Made by a program: the position numbers and the translations under genes. Shown in pieces: positions 1 to 8,210 of a DNA stretch of 64,000 nt. Within the stretch, counting starts at the first letter, position 1. Every line of letters starts with the position of its first letter. Under the pieces are notes generated by a model that saw only the letters and a list, made by a program, of their open reading frames with translations, had not been told where the DNA came from and searched no databases. This stretch comes from Geovibrio thiophilus (GTDB lineage: Bacteria > Chrysiogenota > Deferribacteres > Deferribacterales > Geovibrionaceae): positions 124,001 through 188,000 of the forward strand of contig NZ_CP035108.1 of NCBI RefSeq assembly GCF_004087915.1. The letters are read 5' to 3'.

Positions 1-643
1 CAACAACGACAGCGTTTTCAAGGCTGCCGCCTTTGGCAAGCCCCATGGCGTGGAGAGCGTCAACATCCTTTTTGAAGCCGAAGGTTCTCGCCCTTGAAAC
101 ATCCTCAATGAAGCCGCCGTCGGAGAAGTTAAAGTATGCCTTCTGCTCCTGCACGAAGTTATCGTCAAATGAGATGCCGAAAGTTACCTTAAAAAAGCGT
201 GAGGGGATAAGCTCTATCCATTTGTCGCCTTTTTCGATGATGATTCTCTTTTTAAACTTGAGGTATTTCCTCTTTATATTGAGTTCTTTAATTCCTGCTT
301 CTTTTATCATGCCGACGAAAGGATATGCGCTGCCGTCGAGTATGGGCACTTCCGTGCCGTAAACGTCAACGAGTGCGTTGTCCACACCGAGACCGTAAAG
401 AGCGCTCATGAGATGCTCAATGGTGGAGATGCTTCCTTTCCCGCAGTTTATGCTTGTGGCGAGTTGTGTGGAGGTCACAGTATAGGGGCTGGCTTTTGTG
501 TAAGAGGAACCCTGAATATCCGCACGGCGGAACATTACGCCTGTTTCGGAATATGAGGGGTTTACAACAACCTGAATTACTTCTCCGGAGTGGAGCCCTA
601 TGCCTTCAAATGAAATTTTATTATTGAGTGTAGTCTGAAACAT
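1..643 (-). CDS. lpxC: UDP-3-O-acyl-N-acetylglucosamine deacetylase, C-terminus outside window
   Basis: LpxC is the zinc-dependent deacetylase that catalyses the committed step of lipid A synthesis in the cytoplasm. Only the N-terminal 214 codons are present, out of about 300 in the family. Visible signatures are the opening TTLNNKISFEGIGLHSGE, which is typical of LpxC, and IEHLMSALYG, which carries the first zinc-ligand histidine. The second zinc motif (HKxxD-type) lies beyond the window edge. The ATG is preceded by a GGAGG Shine-Dalgarno. It is the last gene of the leftward cluster here, about 130 nt downstream of dnaB, and that spacer contains several palindromes. The presence of LpxC shows that the cell makes lipopolysaccharide. 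Confidence 0.95.
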   Translation of the reverse strand, partial: MFQTTLNNKISFEGIGLHSGEVIQVVVNPSYSETGVMFRRADIQGSSYTKASPYTVTSTQLATSINCGKGSISTIEHLMSALYGLGVDNALVDVYGTEVPILDGSAYPFVGMIKEAGIKELNIKRKYLKFKKRIIIEKGDKWIELIPSRFFKVTFGISFDDNFVQEQKAYFNFSDGGFIEDVSRARTFGFKKDVDALHAMGLAKGGSLENAVVV

Positions 644-662
644 TTATTCTGTCCTCCAACAA

Positions 663-780
663 CACAGGTTATTGAGCAATAACTGTGCCAATGGCTGGAT
701 CCCTTAATTTAAGGGATCCTCAGATCAGATCCTGTACACAATGTACAACAGATCAGAAAAAATGTATGATTTTTTATACA
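663..780. repeat. Run of four short palindromes between dnaB and lpxC
   Basis: Four inverted repeats lie one after another in this spacer. The first (663-687) has TTATTG/CAATAA arms flanked by CACAG/CTGTG. The second (697-719) is GGATCCCTTAA paired with TTAAGGGATCC around a single base. The third (733-747) has two TGTACA blocks flanked by CAGATCAG direct repeats. The fourth (about 763-780) has TGTAT/ATACA arms around a T-rich loop and overlaps the dnaB stop. They could terminate dnaB transcription, regulate lpxC or bind a protein. The sequence does not decide between these. Confidence 0.55.
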
Positions 781-2117
781 TATCCCTGAACAACATCTCT
801 GAACTTCATGTATTCGCCCACGAACTCAAGGTTCACCGTGCCGGTGGAGCCGTTCCTGTGCTTGGCGATGATAACTTCCGTTATACCGGTCTTCTTCTCT
901 TTATTGTAAAAATCGTCTCTGTAAAGGAATACAATAATATCCGCATCCTGCTCTATGGCGCCCGATTCACGAAGATCGGAGATAAGCGGGCGTTTATCTA
1001 TCCTGCTTTCCACACCCCTGTTAAGCTGTGAGAGGGCGATTATGGGAATATCCATCTCTTTTGCCAGCGCTTTAAGCGATCTGGAAATATCGGCGATCTG
1101 CTGCTCTCTGCTTTCGGTCTTGTGAGAACCCATGAGCTGGAGGTAGTCGATTATGACAAGGTCGATCCCGTGCTCCCTTTTCAGCCTGCGGCATTTGGCG
1201 CGCAGCTCCATGGCTGTGATAGCCGGAGTGTCATCCAGAAAAAGCCCCAGCTCGCTGAGTTCGCCCGCGGCCGCGGTGAGTCTTGTCCATTCGTCATAGG
1301 AGAACTTGCCGGAACGGAGCTTGTTTGAGTTTACACCGGCCTCGCCGGAAAGAAGACGCTGGATAAGCTGCTGAGAAGACATTTCAAGGGAGAAGAACGC
1401 CACGTTGAACTTATCCTTCCCCTCCCTGACGGATTTTGAGCTGTTGAGTGCTACATTCAGCGTGAAAGCCGTCTTACCCATACCGGGACGTCCGGCTATG
1501 ACGATAAGGTCGGAGCGCTGAAAACCGTTTGTCATCTGATCCAAATCCATGAAGCCGGAGGGGATCCCTGTTGTATCCTCCTTCCGATGGTAGAGCTTTT
1601 CCAGCACCTCAAAGGTGCGGTGCATATGCTCGCCTATCGGGAGAATATCCGCCTTGAGTTTCTGCTCCGCAAGGGAGAATATCTTCTTTTCCGCCGCTTC
1701 CACAACCTCGGCTACATCGTCTGTCCGGGTGTAGCAGTCCTCCGTCATTTCAACGGCGACTCCGATAAGCTGGCGGAGGGTGGATTTATCCTTAACAATG
1801 TTGGCGTAGTACTCGGCATTGGCTGAATTGGGTATTATCTCCATCAGAGACGAGATATACTCCACGCCGCCCGCTCGGGGAAGTTCGTTTCTGTCATTTG
1901 CGTAATTAGCCAGAGATATTATATCCACGGGCTTTCCGCCTTCGTGCAGCTTGTAGATTATCGAATATATGTATTGATGGATCGGGGAATAAAAATCCCC
2001 CGGAGTCAGCATGTGCAGAACCTTATCCGCCGCCTTGTCGTCTATGAGGAGGGAGGCGAGAACCGCCTGCTCCGCGTCAAGACTGTGCGGCGGAATACGC
2101 TTTACATCACTCGCCAT
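774..2117 (-). CDS. dnaB: Replicative DNA helicase DnaB
   Basis: DnaB is the hexameric helicase that unwinds DNA at the replication fork. The 447-residue protein has the N-terminal helical domain (about 10-110) and a RecA-like C-terminal domain with Walker [10 protein letters not shown] near residue 210. Further motifs are [17 protein letters not shown] and [10 protein letters not shown] near the end. The ATG at 2117 was chosen because the sequence just upstream gives TTGAGG at good spacing. An in-frame TTG nine bases earlier is possible but less likely. The start lies inside the end of rplI (11-nt overlap), so the genes are probably translationally coupled. The rplI-dnaB order is common in bacteria. 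No intein or truncation is visible. Confidence 0.97.
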   Translation of the reverse strand: MASDVKRIPPHSLDAEQAVLASLLIDDKAADKVLHMLTPGDFYSPIHQYIYSIIYKLHEGGKPVDIISLANYANDRNELPRAGGVEYISSLMEIIPNSANAEYYANIVKDKSTLRQLIGVAVEMTEDCYTRTDDVAEVVEAAEKKIFSLAEQKLKADILPIGEHMHRTFEVLEKLYHRKEDTTGIPSGFMDLDQMTNGFQRSDLIVIAGRPGMGKTAFTLNVALNSSKSVREGKDKFNVAFFSLEMSSQQLIQRLLSGEAGVNSNKLRSGKFSYDEWTRLTAAAGELSELGLFLDDTPAITAMELRAKCRRLKREHGIDLVIIDYLQLMGSHKTESREQQIADISRSLKALAKEMDIPIIALSQLNRGVESRIDKRPLISDLRESGAIEQDADIIVFLYRDDFYNKEKKTGITEVIIAKHRNGSTGTVNLEFVGEYMKFRDVVQGYV

Positions 2118-2550
2118 GAACCTCAACCTTGATTTCGGACTTGATGTCCATATATATATTGACTTTTACGGTATGCACGCCTGTTTCCTTAATGGGGTCA
2201 TGCAGGTCAATGTCACGCTTATCAACTTCGAGACCTTCCGCTTTGAGGGCTTCGGCTATGTCGCCGGAAGTAATTGCGCCGTAAAGCTTTCCGGTTTCAC
2301 CGCATTTTTTGCTCATTTTGATACCGACTTTTTTAAGTCTGTCGGCAAGCGCCCTCGCGTCATCCTTTCTTTTCTGTTCTTTCGCGGCTTCGTTTGCCTT
2401 CTGCTGCTCAAGCTTGCTCAGGTTCGCCTCGGTCGCCTCTATGGCAATATTCTGTTTAAAGAGGAAATTTTTGGCGTAGCCGTCCTTTGCTTCCTTTATG
2501 TCGCCTTTCTTCGCGACGCCTTTGACGTCTTTGAGAAATATCACTTTCAT
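2107..2550 (-). CDS. rplI: 50S ribosomal protein L9
   Basis: L9 is a structural protein of the large ribosomal subunit and contacts 23S rRNA near the L1 stalk. The 147-residue protein has the N-terminal domain with the L9 signature ([35 protein letters not shown]), a long central helix rich in Glu and Lys (about 40-75), and the C-terminal domain. Length is normal. A GGAGG lies just before the ATG. The usual upstream partners rpsF and rpsR are absent; recX comes next upstream instead. It overlaps the start of dnaB. Confidence 0.96.
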   Translation of the reverse strand: MKVIFLKDVKGVAKKGDIKEAKDGYAKNFLFKQNIAIEATEANLSKLEQQKANEAAKEQKRKDDARALADRLKKVGIKMSKKCGETGKLYGAITSGDIAEALKAEGLEVDKRDIDLHDPIKETGVHTVKVNIYMDIKSEIKVEVHGE

Positions 2551-2587
2551 CCATCAACCTCCAATTTCCGTTAAGCACATTCAGTGC

Positions 2588-3010
2588 CTACCTGAAGTCA
2601 TTCTCTTTGAGAATGGCTTCAAGACGTTTTTCCGCCTCATATATATCAAAACCGCGTCCCAGCATAAATCTGAGACACTTTGAACGGACAGATATTCTAT
2701 CCTCATCCCCTGTTTTTGCAAGATACTTTTTCAGAGCGTTCTCCAGCAGGGCATCCGTGTCTATATCCCTCTTCTCCGCAACGGAGAGCACATAACCGCG
2801 GTTTACGTCCACGCCCTTCTCTCGGAGCTTTCTTATAACGGCATAGATCCCGAAGCCGGAAAGGAGTTTGGACACAACAAAATTTTCTGCGTAGCGGAGA
2901 TCATCGATATAGCCCAGTTCCTTCAAGCGGCTGAGGGTTTCCTCCGCCTCCTCGCTGCTGAACCTTGAAATAAGCTTCTCCCGCATGCCGTACTCAGAGT
3001 AGTCCCGCAT
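2588..3010 (-). CDS. recX: Regulatory protein RecX
   Basis: RecX binds RecA filaments and modulates recombinase and coprotease activity. The 140-residue product from the ATG has the tandem three-helix repeats typical of the family (RDYSEYGMREKLISRF, ...LKELGYIDDLRYAENFV, and later repeats). The reading frame stays open upstream of this ATG, and the upstream codons read DYAFRILS, which also matches the family N-terminus (compare RILAVRDHSE in E. coli RecX). The native start may therefore lie upstream, although no ATG, GTG or TTG is available in frame before pilT is reached. The gene sits between pilT and rplI, with recA one gene further upstream, which suits the function. Confidence 0.88.
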   Translation of the reverse strand: MRDYSEYGMREKLISRFSSEEAEETLSRLKELGYIDDLRYAENFVVSKLLSGFGIYAVIRKLREKGVDVNRGYVLSVAEKRDIDTDALLENALKKYLAKTGDEDRISVRSKCLRFMLGRGFDIYEAEKRLEAILKENDFR

Positions 3011-3044
3011 GGAAAGAATTCTGAAGGCGTAATCAAGGGGTGAT

Positions 3045-4181
3045 CTATTCCTCTTCTTCTTTATTGAGCATTCCTCCGAGTTTCCACTCGTTTTCCTCGT
3101 TGTCGCTGGAGGACGATATGCCGCGCATCTTCAGCGCGAAATCGTCCGGCTTTTTCGCCCACTTCATAGCCTCCTCAAAGGTGACCTGCCCTGAGCGTAC
3201 ATGATCGATGAGCGACTGATCAAAGCTCTGCGAGCCGTAAACCGAGCGCCCCTGCTCTATGAAGTCTGTAATCTGGCGGGTTTTCATCTTATCCGTGATA
3301 CATTCTCTGATTGTGGCGTTGGACACCATAACCTCAATGGCGGCAACACGCCCGTGTCCGTCTGATGTGGGAACAAGCCTCTGCGAAATAACGGCTTTTA
3401 TGATGCCCGCGAGCTGTATCCTTATCTGCTCCTGCTGGTGCGGCGGGAAAACGGATATTATTCTGTTTATGGTCTCCGGAGCATCCAGAGTGTGGAGCGT
3501 GGACATAACAAGGTGTCCGGTCTCTGCGGCGTGCATCGCCGTTTCTATGGTTTCCAGATCACGCATCTCACCCACGAGGATAACGTCCGGGTCCTGCCTA
3601 AGGGCACGCTTGAGGGCTTCGGAGAACGAGTTGGTATCAGCGCCGACCTCCCTCTGAGCTATGATGCAGTTTTTATCCACGTGCATAAACTCTATGGGGT
3701 CTTCGACGGTAATTACGTTTACACGCTTGTGGGTGTTGATATAGTCGATCATCGCCGCCAGAGTGGTTGACTTCCCGCTCCCTGTGATGCCTGTCACAAG
3801 TACAAGTCCTCTGTTCTCCAAGGCGATCGTCTTTATGACTTCGGGGAGACTGAGCTTCTCTATGTCGGGAATATCTATGGGGATTGTCCTGAAAACCATG
3901 CTGATTACGCCGCGCTGGAGAAATGCGTTCACCCTGAAGCGCCCGACCTTCGGCACGGCATAGGCGAAGTCCGCCTCCTTGCCTTCCTTAAATCGGTTTT
4001 TGGCGCTCTGAGGCATTACGTCCGTGGCAATTTTGAGAGTGTCCTCCGCGTTGAGCTTGGGAAGCCCCTGAATGGACTCAAGTGAGCCGTGCAGCCTCAC
4101 GGTGGGCGGTCTGCCGACTTTGAGGTGGAGATCTGACGCTCCCATTGCGACTGTTCTCTGAAGAATAGTATTAATGTCCAC
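3045..4181 (-). CDS. pilT: Type IV pilus retraction ATPase PilT
   Basis: PilT powers retraction of type IV pili, giving twitching motility and DNA uptake. The 378-residue protein has the N-terminal PAS-like domain with ASDLHLKVGRPP, Walker A GITGSGKST near residue 135, the Asp box (VEDPIEF), Walker B (DVILVGEMRD), the His box (MSTLHTLDAPETINR) and a C-terminal Glu-rich tail. The start is GTG with a GGAGG eight bases upstream; a nearby ATG is out of frame. No other pilus gene is in the window. It is downstream of recA, but a 315-nt repeat-filled gap separates them. Confidence 0.95.
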   Translation of the reverse strand: MDINTILQRTVAMGASDLHLKVGRPPTVRLHGSLESIQGLPKLNAEDTLKIATDVMPQSAKNRFKEGKEADFAYAVPKVGRFRVNAFLQRGVISMVFRTIPIDIPDIEKLSLPEVIKTIALENRGLVLVTGITGSGKSTTLAAMIDYINTHKRVNVITVEDPIEFMHVDKNCIIAQREVGADTNSFSEALKRALRQDPDVILVGEMRDLETIETAMHAAETGHLVMSTLHTLDAPETINRIISVFPPHQQEQIRIQLAGIIKAVISQRLVPTSDGHGRVAAIEVMVSNATIRECITDKMKTRQITDFIEQGRSVYGSQSFDQSLIDHVRSGQVTFEEAMKWAKKPDDFALKMRGISSSSDNEENEWKLGGMLNKEEEE

Positions 4182-4203
4182 GGCATTAACCTCCGACTTA
4201 ATA

Positions 4204-4302
4204 GTAAAAATTTGCCATCAATGGAAATTTTTACACACGCTCGCGCCTTGCAGAGCAAGGCTTCGCTGCGCACGGCTCAACTCCTTCCGTGGAGTTGTTA
4301 TA
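4204..4302 (+). repeat. Family B structured repeat, copy B1
   Basis: Three hairpins are linked by conserved sequence. Hairpin 1 (4204-4234) has arms GTAAAAATTT/AAATTTTTAC around a GCCATCAATGG loop. Next comes ACACGCTCGCGCC. Hairpin 2 (4246-4260) is CCTTG/CAAGG. Then come CTTCGCT and GCACGGC. Hairpin 3 (about 4278-4297) is CAACTCC/GGAGTTG. Other copies lie at 5563, 26391, 42240 (reversed) and 47503, with different but still complementary arms. It fills part of the gap between recA and pilT. Confidence 0.75.
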
Positions 4303-4330
4303 GCATTATCATCATTGCGAACCCTGAGGT

Positions 4331-4398
4331 GTCATTCTGAGCAACTGCGTAGAATCTCTCAGTATTTATTCAGAGATCCTTCACCTCGTTCAGGAGAC
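4331..4398. repeat. Imperfect inverted repeat of the GTCATTCTGAG type
   Basis: The left arm starts GTCATTCTGAG and includes AGAATCTCTC. The right arm has CAGAGATCCTTC and ends CAGGAGAC. The two can fold into a long imperfect hairpin. A shorter relative with GTCATTCTGAG and CTCAGGATGAC occurs at 42193-42229. Similar small dispersed repeats are common in bacterial intergenic DNA. The rest of the 4182-4496 gap holds the family B copy and no recognisable gene. Confidence 0.55.
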
Positions 4399-4496
4399 AC
4401 ATCAGCACCACTGACAGCAGCCCTCCTTATTACAAAGGAAGGGCAGGAAGGATTTAAGAATATCCCTTAAGCAAAAAGCCTATTTGAATTTTACCT

Positions 4497-5504
4497 TTAT
4501 TCTTTTTCAGCGGCAACGGCGATTCCGTAGTGTCCCCTGATCTTAGCGTCTATTTCCTTAGTTATTTCCTGATTAGCGGTAAGAAAAGCCCTTGCGTTCT
4601 CCTTACCCTGTCCGAGTTTGGTGTCGCCGTAGCTGAACCACGCTCCGGCTTTGTTGATGATGTCAAGCTTAGCGCCGAGGTCTATAAGCACGCCGATTTT
4701 TGAAACGCCTTCACCGTAGAGAATGTCGAACTCGGCGACTTTGAACGGGGGAGCTACCTTGTTTTTGACAATCTTGGCGCTGCCCTGATTGCCTACCTGC
4801 TCCTCCTTCTCTTTGAGAGCGGTGCTTCTCTTAATCTCCATACGGATTGAGGCGTAGAACTTCAGCGCGTTGCCGCCTGTGGTTGTTTCGGGGTTGCCGT
4901 AAACAACGCCTATCTTCGAGCGGGTCTGATTTATAAAAACAAGTGATGTCTTCGATTTATTGACTATTCCGGCAAGCTTTCTCAGCGCCTGACTCATAAG
5001 CCTTGCCTGAAGACCCATGTGAGAGTCACCCATTTCACCCTCTATCTCCGCTCTGGGAGTGAGCGCCGCCACTGAGTCCACGACTATTATGTCGATTGCG
5101 CCTGAGCGCACAAGGGTTTCGCATATCTCAAGGGCAGCCTCTCCGCTGTCCGGCTGACTGACTATGAGGTTATCGGTATCGACACCGATTGCCTTGGCAT
5201 ACACAGGGTCAAGGGCATGCTCGGCATCTATGAACGCAGCTATGCCGCCCGCCTTCTGCGCTTCCGCTATTGTATGGAGCGCAATGGTTGTCTTGCCTGA
5301 TGACTCACTGCCGTATATTTCGATTATGCGCCCTCTGGGTATTCCGCCCACACCGAGGGCTATATCTATGGACAGAACGCCCGTAGATATAACGGGAAGC
5401 TTCTCAACGGCACGGTCGCCGAGGCGCATCACCGCTCCCTTGCCGAAGTCTTTCTCTATCTTGCCCATGGCAAGGTCTAAGGCTTTCCTTTTCTCTGCAT
5501 CCAT
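4497..5504 (-). CDS. recA: Recombinase RecA
   Basis: RecA polymerises on single-stranded DNA, drives strand exchange and stimulates LexA self-cleavage. The 335-residue protein has Walker [10 protein letters not shown] at 65-73, Walker [11 protein letters not shown], the L1 region with [22 protein letters not shown] split over the loop, and the L2 region [21 protein letters not shown]. The C-terminal tail is fairly short. ATG with AAGGAG upstream. The leader contains a perfect GACTTAAGTC palindrome (5549-5558) that could be an operator. The leader is also partly duplicated 160 bp upstream, on the far side of a family B repeat. cinA lies upstream, a widespread linkage. Confidence 0.98.
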   Translation of the reverse strand: MDAEKRKALDLAMGKIEKDFGKGAVMRLGDRAVEKLPVISTGVLSIDIALGVGGIPRGRIIEIYGSESSGKTTIALHTIAEAQKAGGIAAFIDAEHALDPVYAKAIGVDTDNLIVSQPDSGEAALEICETLVRSGAIDIIVVDSVAALTPRAEIEGEMGDSHMGLQARLMSQALRKLAGIVNKSKTSLVFINQTRSKIGVVYGNPETTTGGNALKFYASIRMEIKRSTALKEKEEQVGNQGSAKIVKNKVAPPFKVAEFDILYGEGVSKIGVLIDLGAKLDIINKAGAWFSYGDTKLGQGKENARAFLTANQEITKEIDAKIRGHYGIAVAAEKE

Positions 5505-5509
5505 TTTAT

Positions 5510-5574
5510 AGGCTCCTTAAATTTATATTTTTTTCAAGTTTATAGTCTGACTTAAGTCGCACAATCTGAATCTG
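5510..5574. repeat. Leader direct repeat, recA-proximal copy
   Basis: About 65 nt of recA leader, from AGGCTCC to AATCTGAATCTG, is repeated almost exactly at 5674-5736. Between the two copies lie the rest of a family B element and a short tail. The last 12 bases of this copy form the left arm of that element's first hairpin. Confidence 0.85.
5549..5558. promoter_or_regulatory. Palindrome GACTTAAGTC in recA leader, candidate operator
   Basis: A perfect 10-bp palindrome lies about 45 nt upstream of the recA start. In the duplicated copy it reads GACTTACGTC, with symmetry broken by one base. recA is normally LexA-controlled, and LexA boxes differ widely between phyla, so this is a candidate operator. 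It matches neither the E. coli nor the B. subtilis box. Confidence 0.35.
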
Positions 5575-5664
5575 AACATCCTGTCAGATTCAGATTAACG
5601 CTCGCGGCTTGCAAAGCAACCCTTCGCTCCGCACGGCGCAACTCCCTCCATGGAGTCGTTTCAA
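5563..5664 (+). repeat. Family B structured repeat, copy B2
   Basis: Hairpin 1 (5563-5596) has 12-bp arms AATCTGAATCTG/CAGATTCAGATT around AACATCCTGT. The conserved ACGCTCGCGGC follows. Hairpin 2 has TTG/CAA-type arms around CAAAG. Then come CTTCGCT and GCACGGC, and hairpin 3 with ACTCC/GGAGT around CTCCAT. The arms differ from copy B1 but are complementary within the copy. Confidence 0.75.
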
Positions 5665-5673
5665 TGCTTTTAC

Positions 5674-5736
5674 AGGCTTCTTAATTTATATTTTTTCAAG
5701 TTTATAGTCTGACTTACGTCGCACAATCTGAATCTG
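5674..5736. repeat. Leader direct repeat, cinA-proximal copy
   Basis: This is a near-exact copy of the recA leader segment at 5510-5574, again ending AATCTGAATCTG. It lies just downstream of the cinA stop. It appears to be the original junction or a duplication made when the family B element was inserted. Confidence 0.85.
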
Positions 5737-5743
5737 CGCAACT

Positions 5744-6967
5744 CTATTTCAGTAAATCTATGAGCCAGCCGAAGGCGGTTTTCACGCTGCGTTCTCTTAT
5801 GGCGGATCTGTCGCCGGAGAAGCCGTAGCCTTTCACCTCTGTTTTTCCGTTCACACTTACAGCTATGAAAACAGTGCCCACAGGCTTTTCATCCGTTCCG
5901 CCGTCAGGTCCCGCTATGCCCGTTACAGCCGCGGCGCAGTCAGTACAGAGAACTCTTTTTGCTCCCTCAGCCATTGCGACGGCGCATTCGGCGCTCACAG
6001 CGCCGTAAGTTTCTATAACATCCGCCGGAACACCGAGGACATTTATTTTAACATCATTTGAGTATGACACCACGGAGCCCTTGAAGACTGCGGAGCTTCC
6101 TGAGACAGATGTAATATCCTCTCCCAGCATGCCTCCCGTGCAGCTTTCAGCGAAACCCACGGTAAGCCCTTTTTCCTTAAGCATACGCACAAGACGGACT
6201 TGGAAGGTTTCGTCTCCGTAACCTATGAAGTTACTCTCAAACGGTTTTCTTATTGCTTCGGCAAAGCTGTGGACTGCTTGCTCATCAAAGCCCCGCACCT
6301 TCACGAGAATGTCGCCTTTGCCTACATTGATTATGCAGTCCAGCCCGTCCGGTATGCCCAGCTCACGGATAACGTCATCCACTTCTGATTCAGGCTTGCC
6401 CGCTATTCGCAGGTCACGGATATGGCGCTCCCTGAGAGGAAAGAGCTCATGGAGCCAAGGCAGCACCTGTTCATCAAACATCGGCTTCATTTCATAGGGT
6501 ATGCCCGGCATGGAGATTATTCTTGAATTTCCGCAGGATACGGAAAAACCGAACGCCGTCCCCATACGGTTAAAGAAGGTTTTACAGCCTTCAGGAAGTT
6601 TTGCCTGATGAAAATGGTTTTCCTTGAGGCTTATGCCGAACTTGGCAAGCCGTTTCCTGATATGCTCAAGCTGTTCTTCGTTCAGTGTGTAGCTACTGCC
6701 TGAAACACGGCTGACCACCTCAGCCGTGAGGTCGTCAAATGTGGGTCCGAGACCTCCGGTAGTGATGATCAGATCGTATTTTTCAGATGCTTCCAGAAAG
6801 AGTTCCGCCATTCTGTCCATATTGTCGGGCAGAAGGCGCACATCCTCCACGTTTATTCCGTGCTTAACCAGACGGGAGCCTATCCACGAAGAATTGGTAT
6901 CGACAATGCTCCCCTCCAGCAGTTCGCTTCCGATGGCGAACACCGCCGCTGTTACAGTACAATCCAC
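5744..6967 (-). CDS. cinA: CinA-like protein: MoCF-like domain plus nicotinamide-nucleotide amidase
   Basis: CinA proteins combine an N-terminal molybdopterin-binding-like domain, linked to ADP-ribose or NMN pyrophosphatase activity, with a C-terminal PncC domain that deamidates nicotinamide mononucleotide in NAD salvage. The 407-residue protein shows IGSELLEGSIVDTNSSW and GGLGPTFDDLT in the first domain. AESCTGGMLGEDIT, VSYSNDVK and GIAGPDGGTDEKPVGTV mark the second. The start is GTG and overlaps the end of pgpA by 16 nt; a second GTG lies eight codons in. The pgpA-cinA-recA order is conserved in many bacteria. Length is normal. Confidence 0.94.
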   Translation of the reverse strand: MDCTVTAAVFAIGSELLEGSIVDTNSSWIGSRLVKHGINVEDVRLLPDNMDRMAELFLEASEKYDLIITTGGLGPTFDDLTAEVVSRVSGSSYTLNEEQLEHIRKRLAKFGISLKENHFHQAKLPEGCKTFFNRMGTAFGFSVSCGNSRIISMPGIPYEMKPMFDEQVLPWLHELFPLRERHIRDLRIAGKPESEVDDVIRELGIPDGLDCIINVGKGDILVKVRGFDEQAVHSFAEAIRKPFESNFIGYGDETFQVRLVRMLKEKGLTVGFAESCTGGMLGEDITSVSGSSAVFKGSVVSYSNDVKINVLGVPADVIETYGAVSAECAVAMAEGAKRVLCTDCAAAVTGIAGPDGGTDEKPVGTVFIAVSVNGKTEVKGYGFSGDRSAIRERSVKTAFGWLIDLLK

Positions 6968-7413
6968 AGCAGACCTTTAAGCACGAGAAGCGCGCCGAGG
7001 GAGTAAACCGCGGCGCCTATGTCGTCCAGCATAACGGCTATTCCGCCGCCGATCTCCTCAAGCTTTCCTATGGGGTGAGGCTTAACTATGTCGAATATGC
7101 GGAAAAGCACAAACGCCCAGAAAAGGTTAAGAGCCGAGTTCTGGAAGAACAGCATGAGAAAGTAATAGGCGGCTATTTCGTCTATTACCACTTCAGGGGC
7201 ATCCTTCTCCCCTGTGGTTCTCTCATGATATTCGGCGGCAAGGACACCTGCCGCGAACAGAAGGATAAACAGCATTATCTGGTAAAACAGGGAAAACCAT
7301 CCCGTGAGAATAACCAGACCTACTCCTGCCAGCGTGCCTGCCGTGCCGGGAGCGTAGGGACTTCTGCCCGAATAGAAACCTGTAGCGATAAAGTAAAGAA
7401 TGTTGTGGATCAT
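6952..7413 (-). CDS. pgpA: Phosphatidylglycerophosphatase A
   Basis: PgpA dephosphorylates phosphatidylglycerol phosphate to phosphatidylglycerol at the inner membrane. The 153-residue protein has the family features: a Gly/Pro-rich N-terminus (GFYSGRSPYAPGTAGTLAG), hydrophobic segments near 25-60, 85-110 and 135-153, the acidic motif VVIDEIAAYYF, and a C-terminal VMLDDIGAAVYS. Length is typical. The start is ATG with a weak ribosome site. It overlaps the GTG start of cinA, so the two are likely coupled. Confidence 0.92.
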   Translation of the reverse strand: MIHNILYFIATGFYSGRSPYAPGTAGTLAGVGLVILTGWFSLFYQIMLFILLFAAGVLAAEYHERTTGEKDAPEVVIDEIAAYYFLMLFFQNSALNLFWAFVLFRIFDIVKPHPIGKLEEIGGGIAVMLDDIGAAVYSLGALLVLKGLLWIVL

Positions 7414-7487
7414 GTTAGTCAGTACCCCAGAGCCTCATTAGTTAGTTTCAGAGGCGGCGCAATGCCGTCCTGAATGCTTTTATTGAA

Positions 7488-8210
7488 TCACCCCGCGATG
7501 GAGGCAGCTTCTTTTAAATCTATTGTTCCTTCGTAAAAGGCTTTTCCGGCTATGGTTCCTTTTATGTTCGGGTGGTTAAGCTCCCTTAGGTTCTTAACGT
7601 CAGTTATGTCCTTCAGCCCGCCGGAGGCTATTATGCCCCACGGGCTCTTGTCCGCAAGGGCTGCTGTAGCTTCTATATTAAGCCCCTGAAGCATACCGTC
7701 ACGGCTGATGTCGGTGTAGATTACGCTTTCGATGAAATATCCTGCGTAGGTTTTCAGCACATCCTCCGCCTTTGTTCCGCTGGTTTCATACCAGCCCTCG
7801 GTGGCGACATAGCCGTTCTTCGCGTCTACTCCCAGTATAATCCTGTTCGGATAAGTTTCAGCGGCTTTTTTCACAAAATCCGGATCTTTTATCACAACAG
7901 TACCCAGAATGGCGTACTTCACGCCAATATCGAAGTAAGCCTTTATCCTGTCCATGCTGCGGATTCCGCCGCCTACCTCTATCTCCATATCCGCTTTCGC
8001 TATAATCCGCTTTATAGTTTCAAAGTTAGTCATTTCGCCTTTTTTGGCTCCGTCCAGATCCACTATATGGAGCCTTTTTATCCCCAATTCACGGAACTGA
8101 GCGGCAGCTTCCGCCGGATCGTCAAAGTATATTTTATAATCATCCATATCCCCCTGACGGAGGCGCACAGCCTTTCCGCCGAGAAGGTCGATAGCGGGAA
8201 TTATCAGCAT
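7488..8210 (-). CDS. hisA: Phosphoribosylformimino-5-aminoimidazole carboxamide ribotide isomerase
   Basis: HisA catalyses the Amadori rearrangement of ProFAR to PRFAR, the fourth histidine-pathway step, in a TIM barrel. The 240-residue protein opens LIIPAIDLLGGKAVRLRQGD, with the catalytic Asp after the first strand. It has IEVGGGIRS, and the second Asp region is VIYTDISRDGML. The ATG at 8210 overlaps the hisH stop by 7 nt and has GGGGAG upstream; a GTG two codons earlier is less likely. The trio hisB-hisH-hisA lacks hisF, hisG and the other pathway genes in this window. Confidence 0.94.
   Translation of the reverse strand: MLIIPAIDLLGGKAVRLRQGDMDDYKIYFDDPAEAAAQFRELGIKRLHIVDLDGAKKGEMTNFETIKRIIAKADMEIEVGGGIRSMDRIKAYFDIGVKYAILGTVVIKDPDFVKKAAETYPNRIILGVDAKNGYVATEGWYETSGTKAEDVLKTYAGYFIESVIYTDISRDGMLQGLNIEATAALADKSPWGIIASGGLKDITDVKNLRELNHPNIKGTIAGKAFYEGTIDLKEAASIAG

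Noticed and set aside
4174-4470. 98-codon plus-strand frame in the pilT-recA gap
   Set aside because: It spans intergenic repeats and the start of pilT in antisense, and its protein is low-complexity repeat translation.
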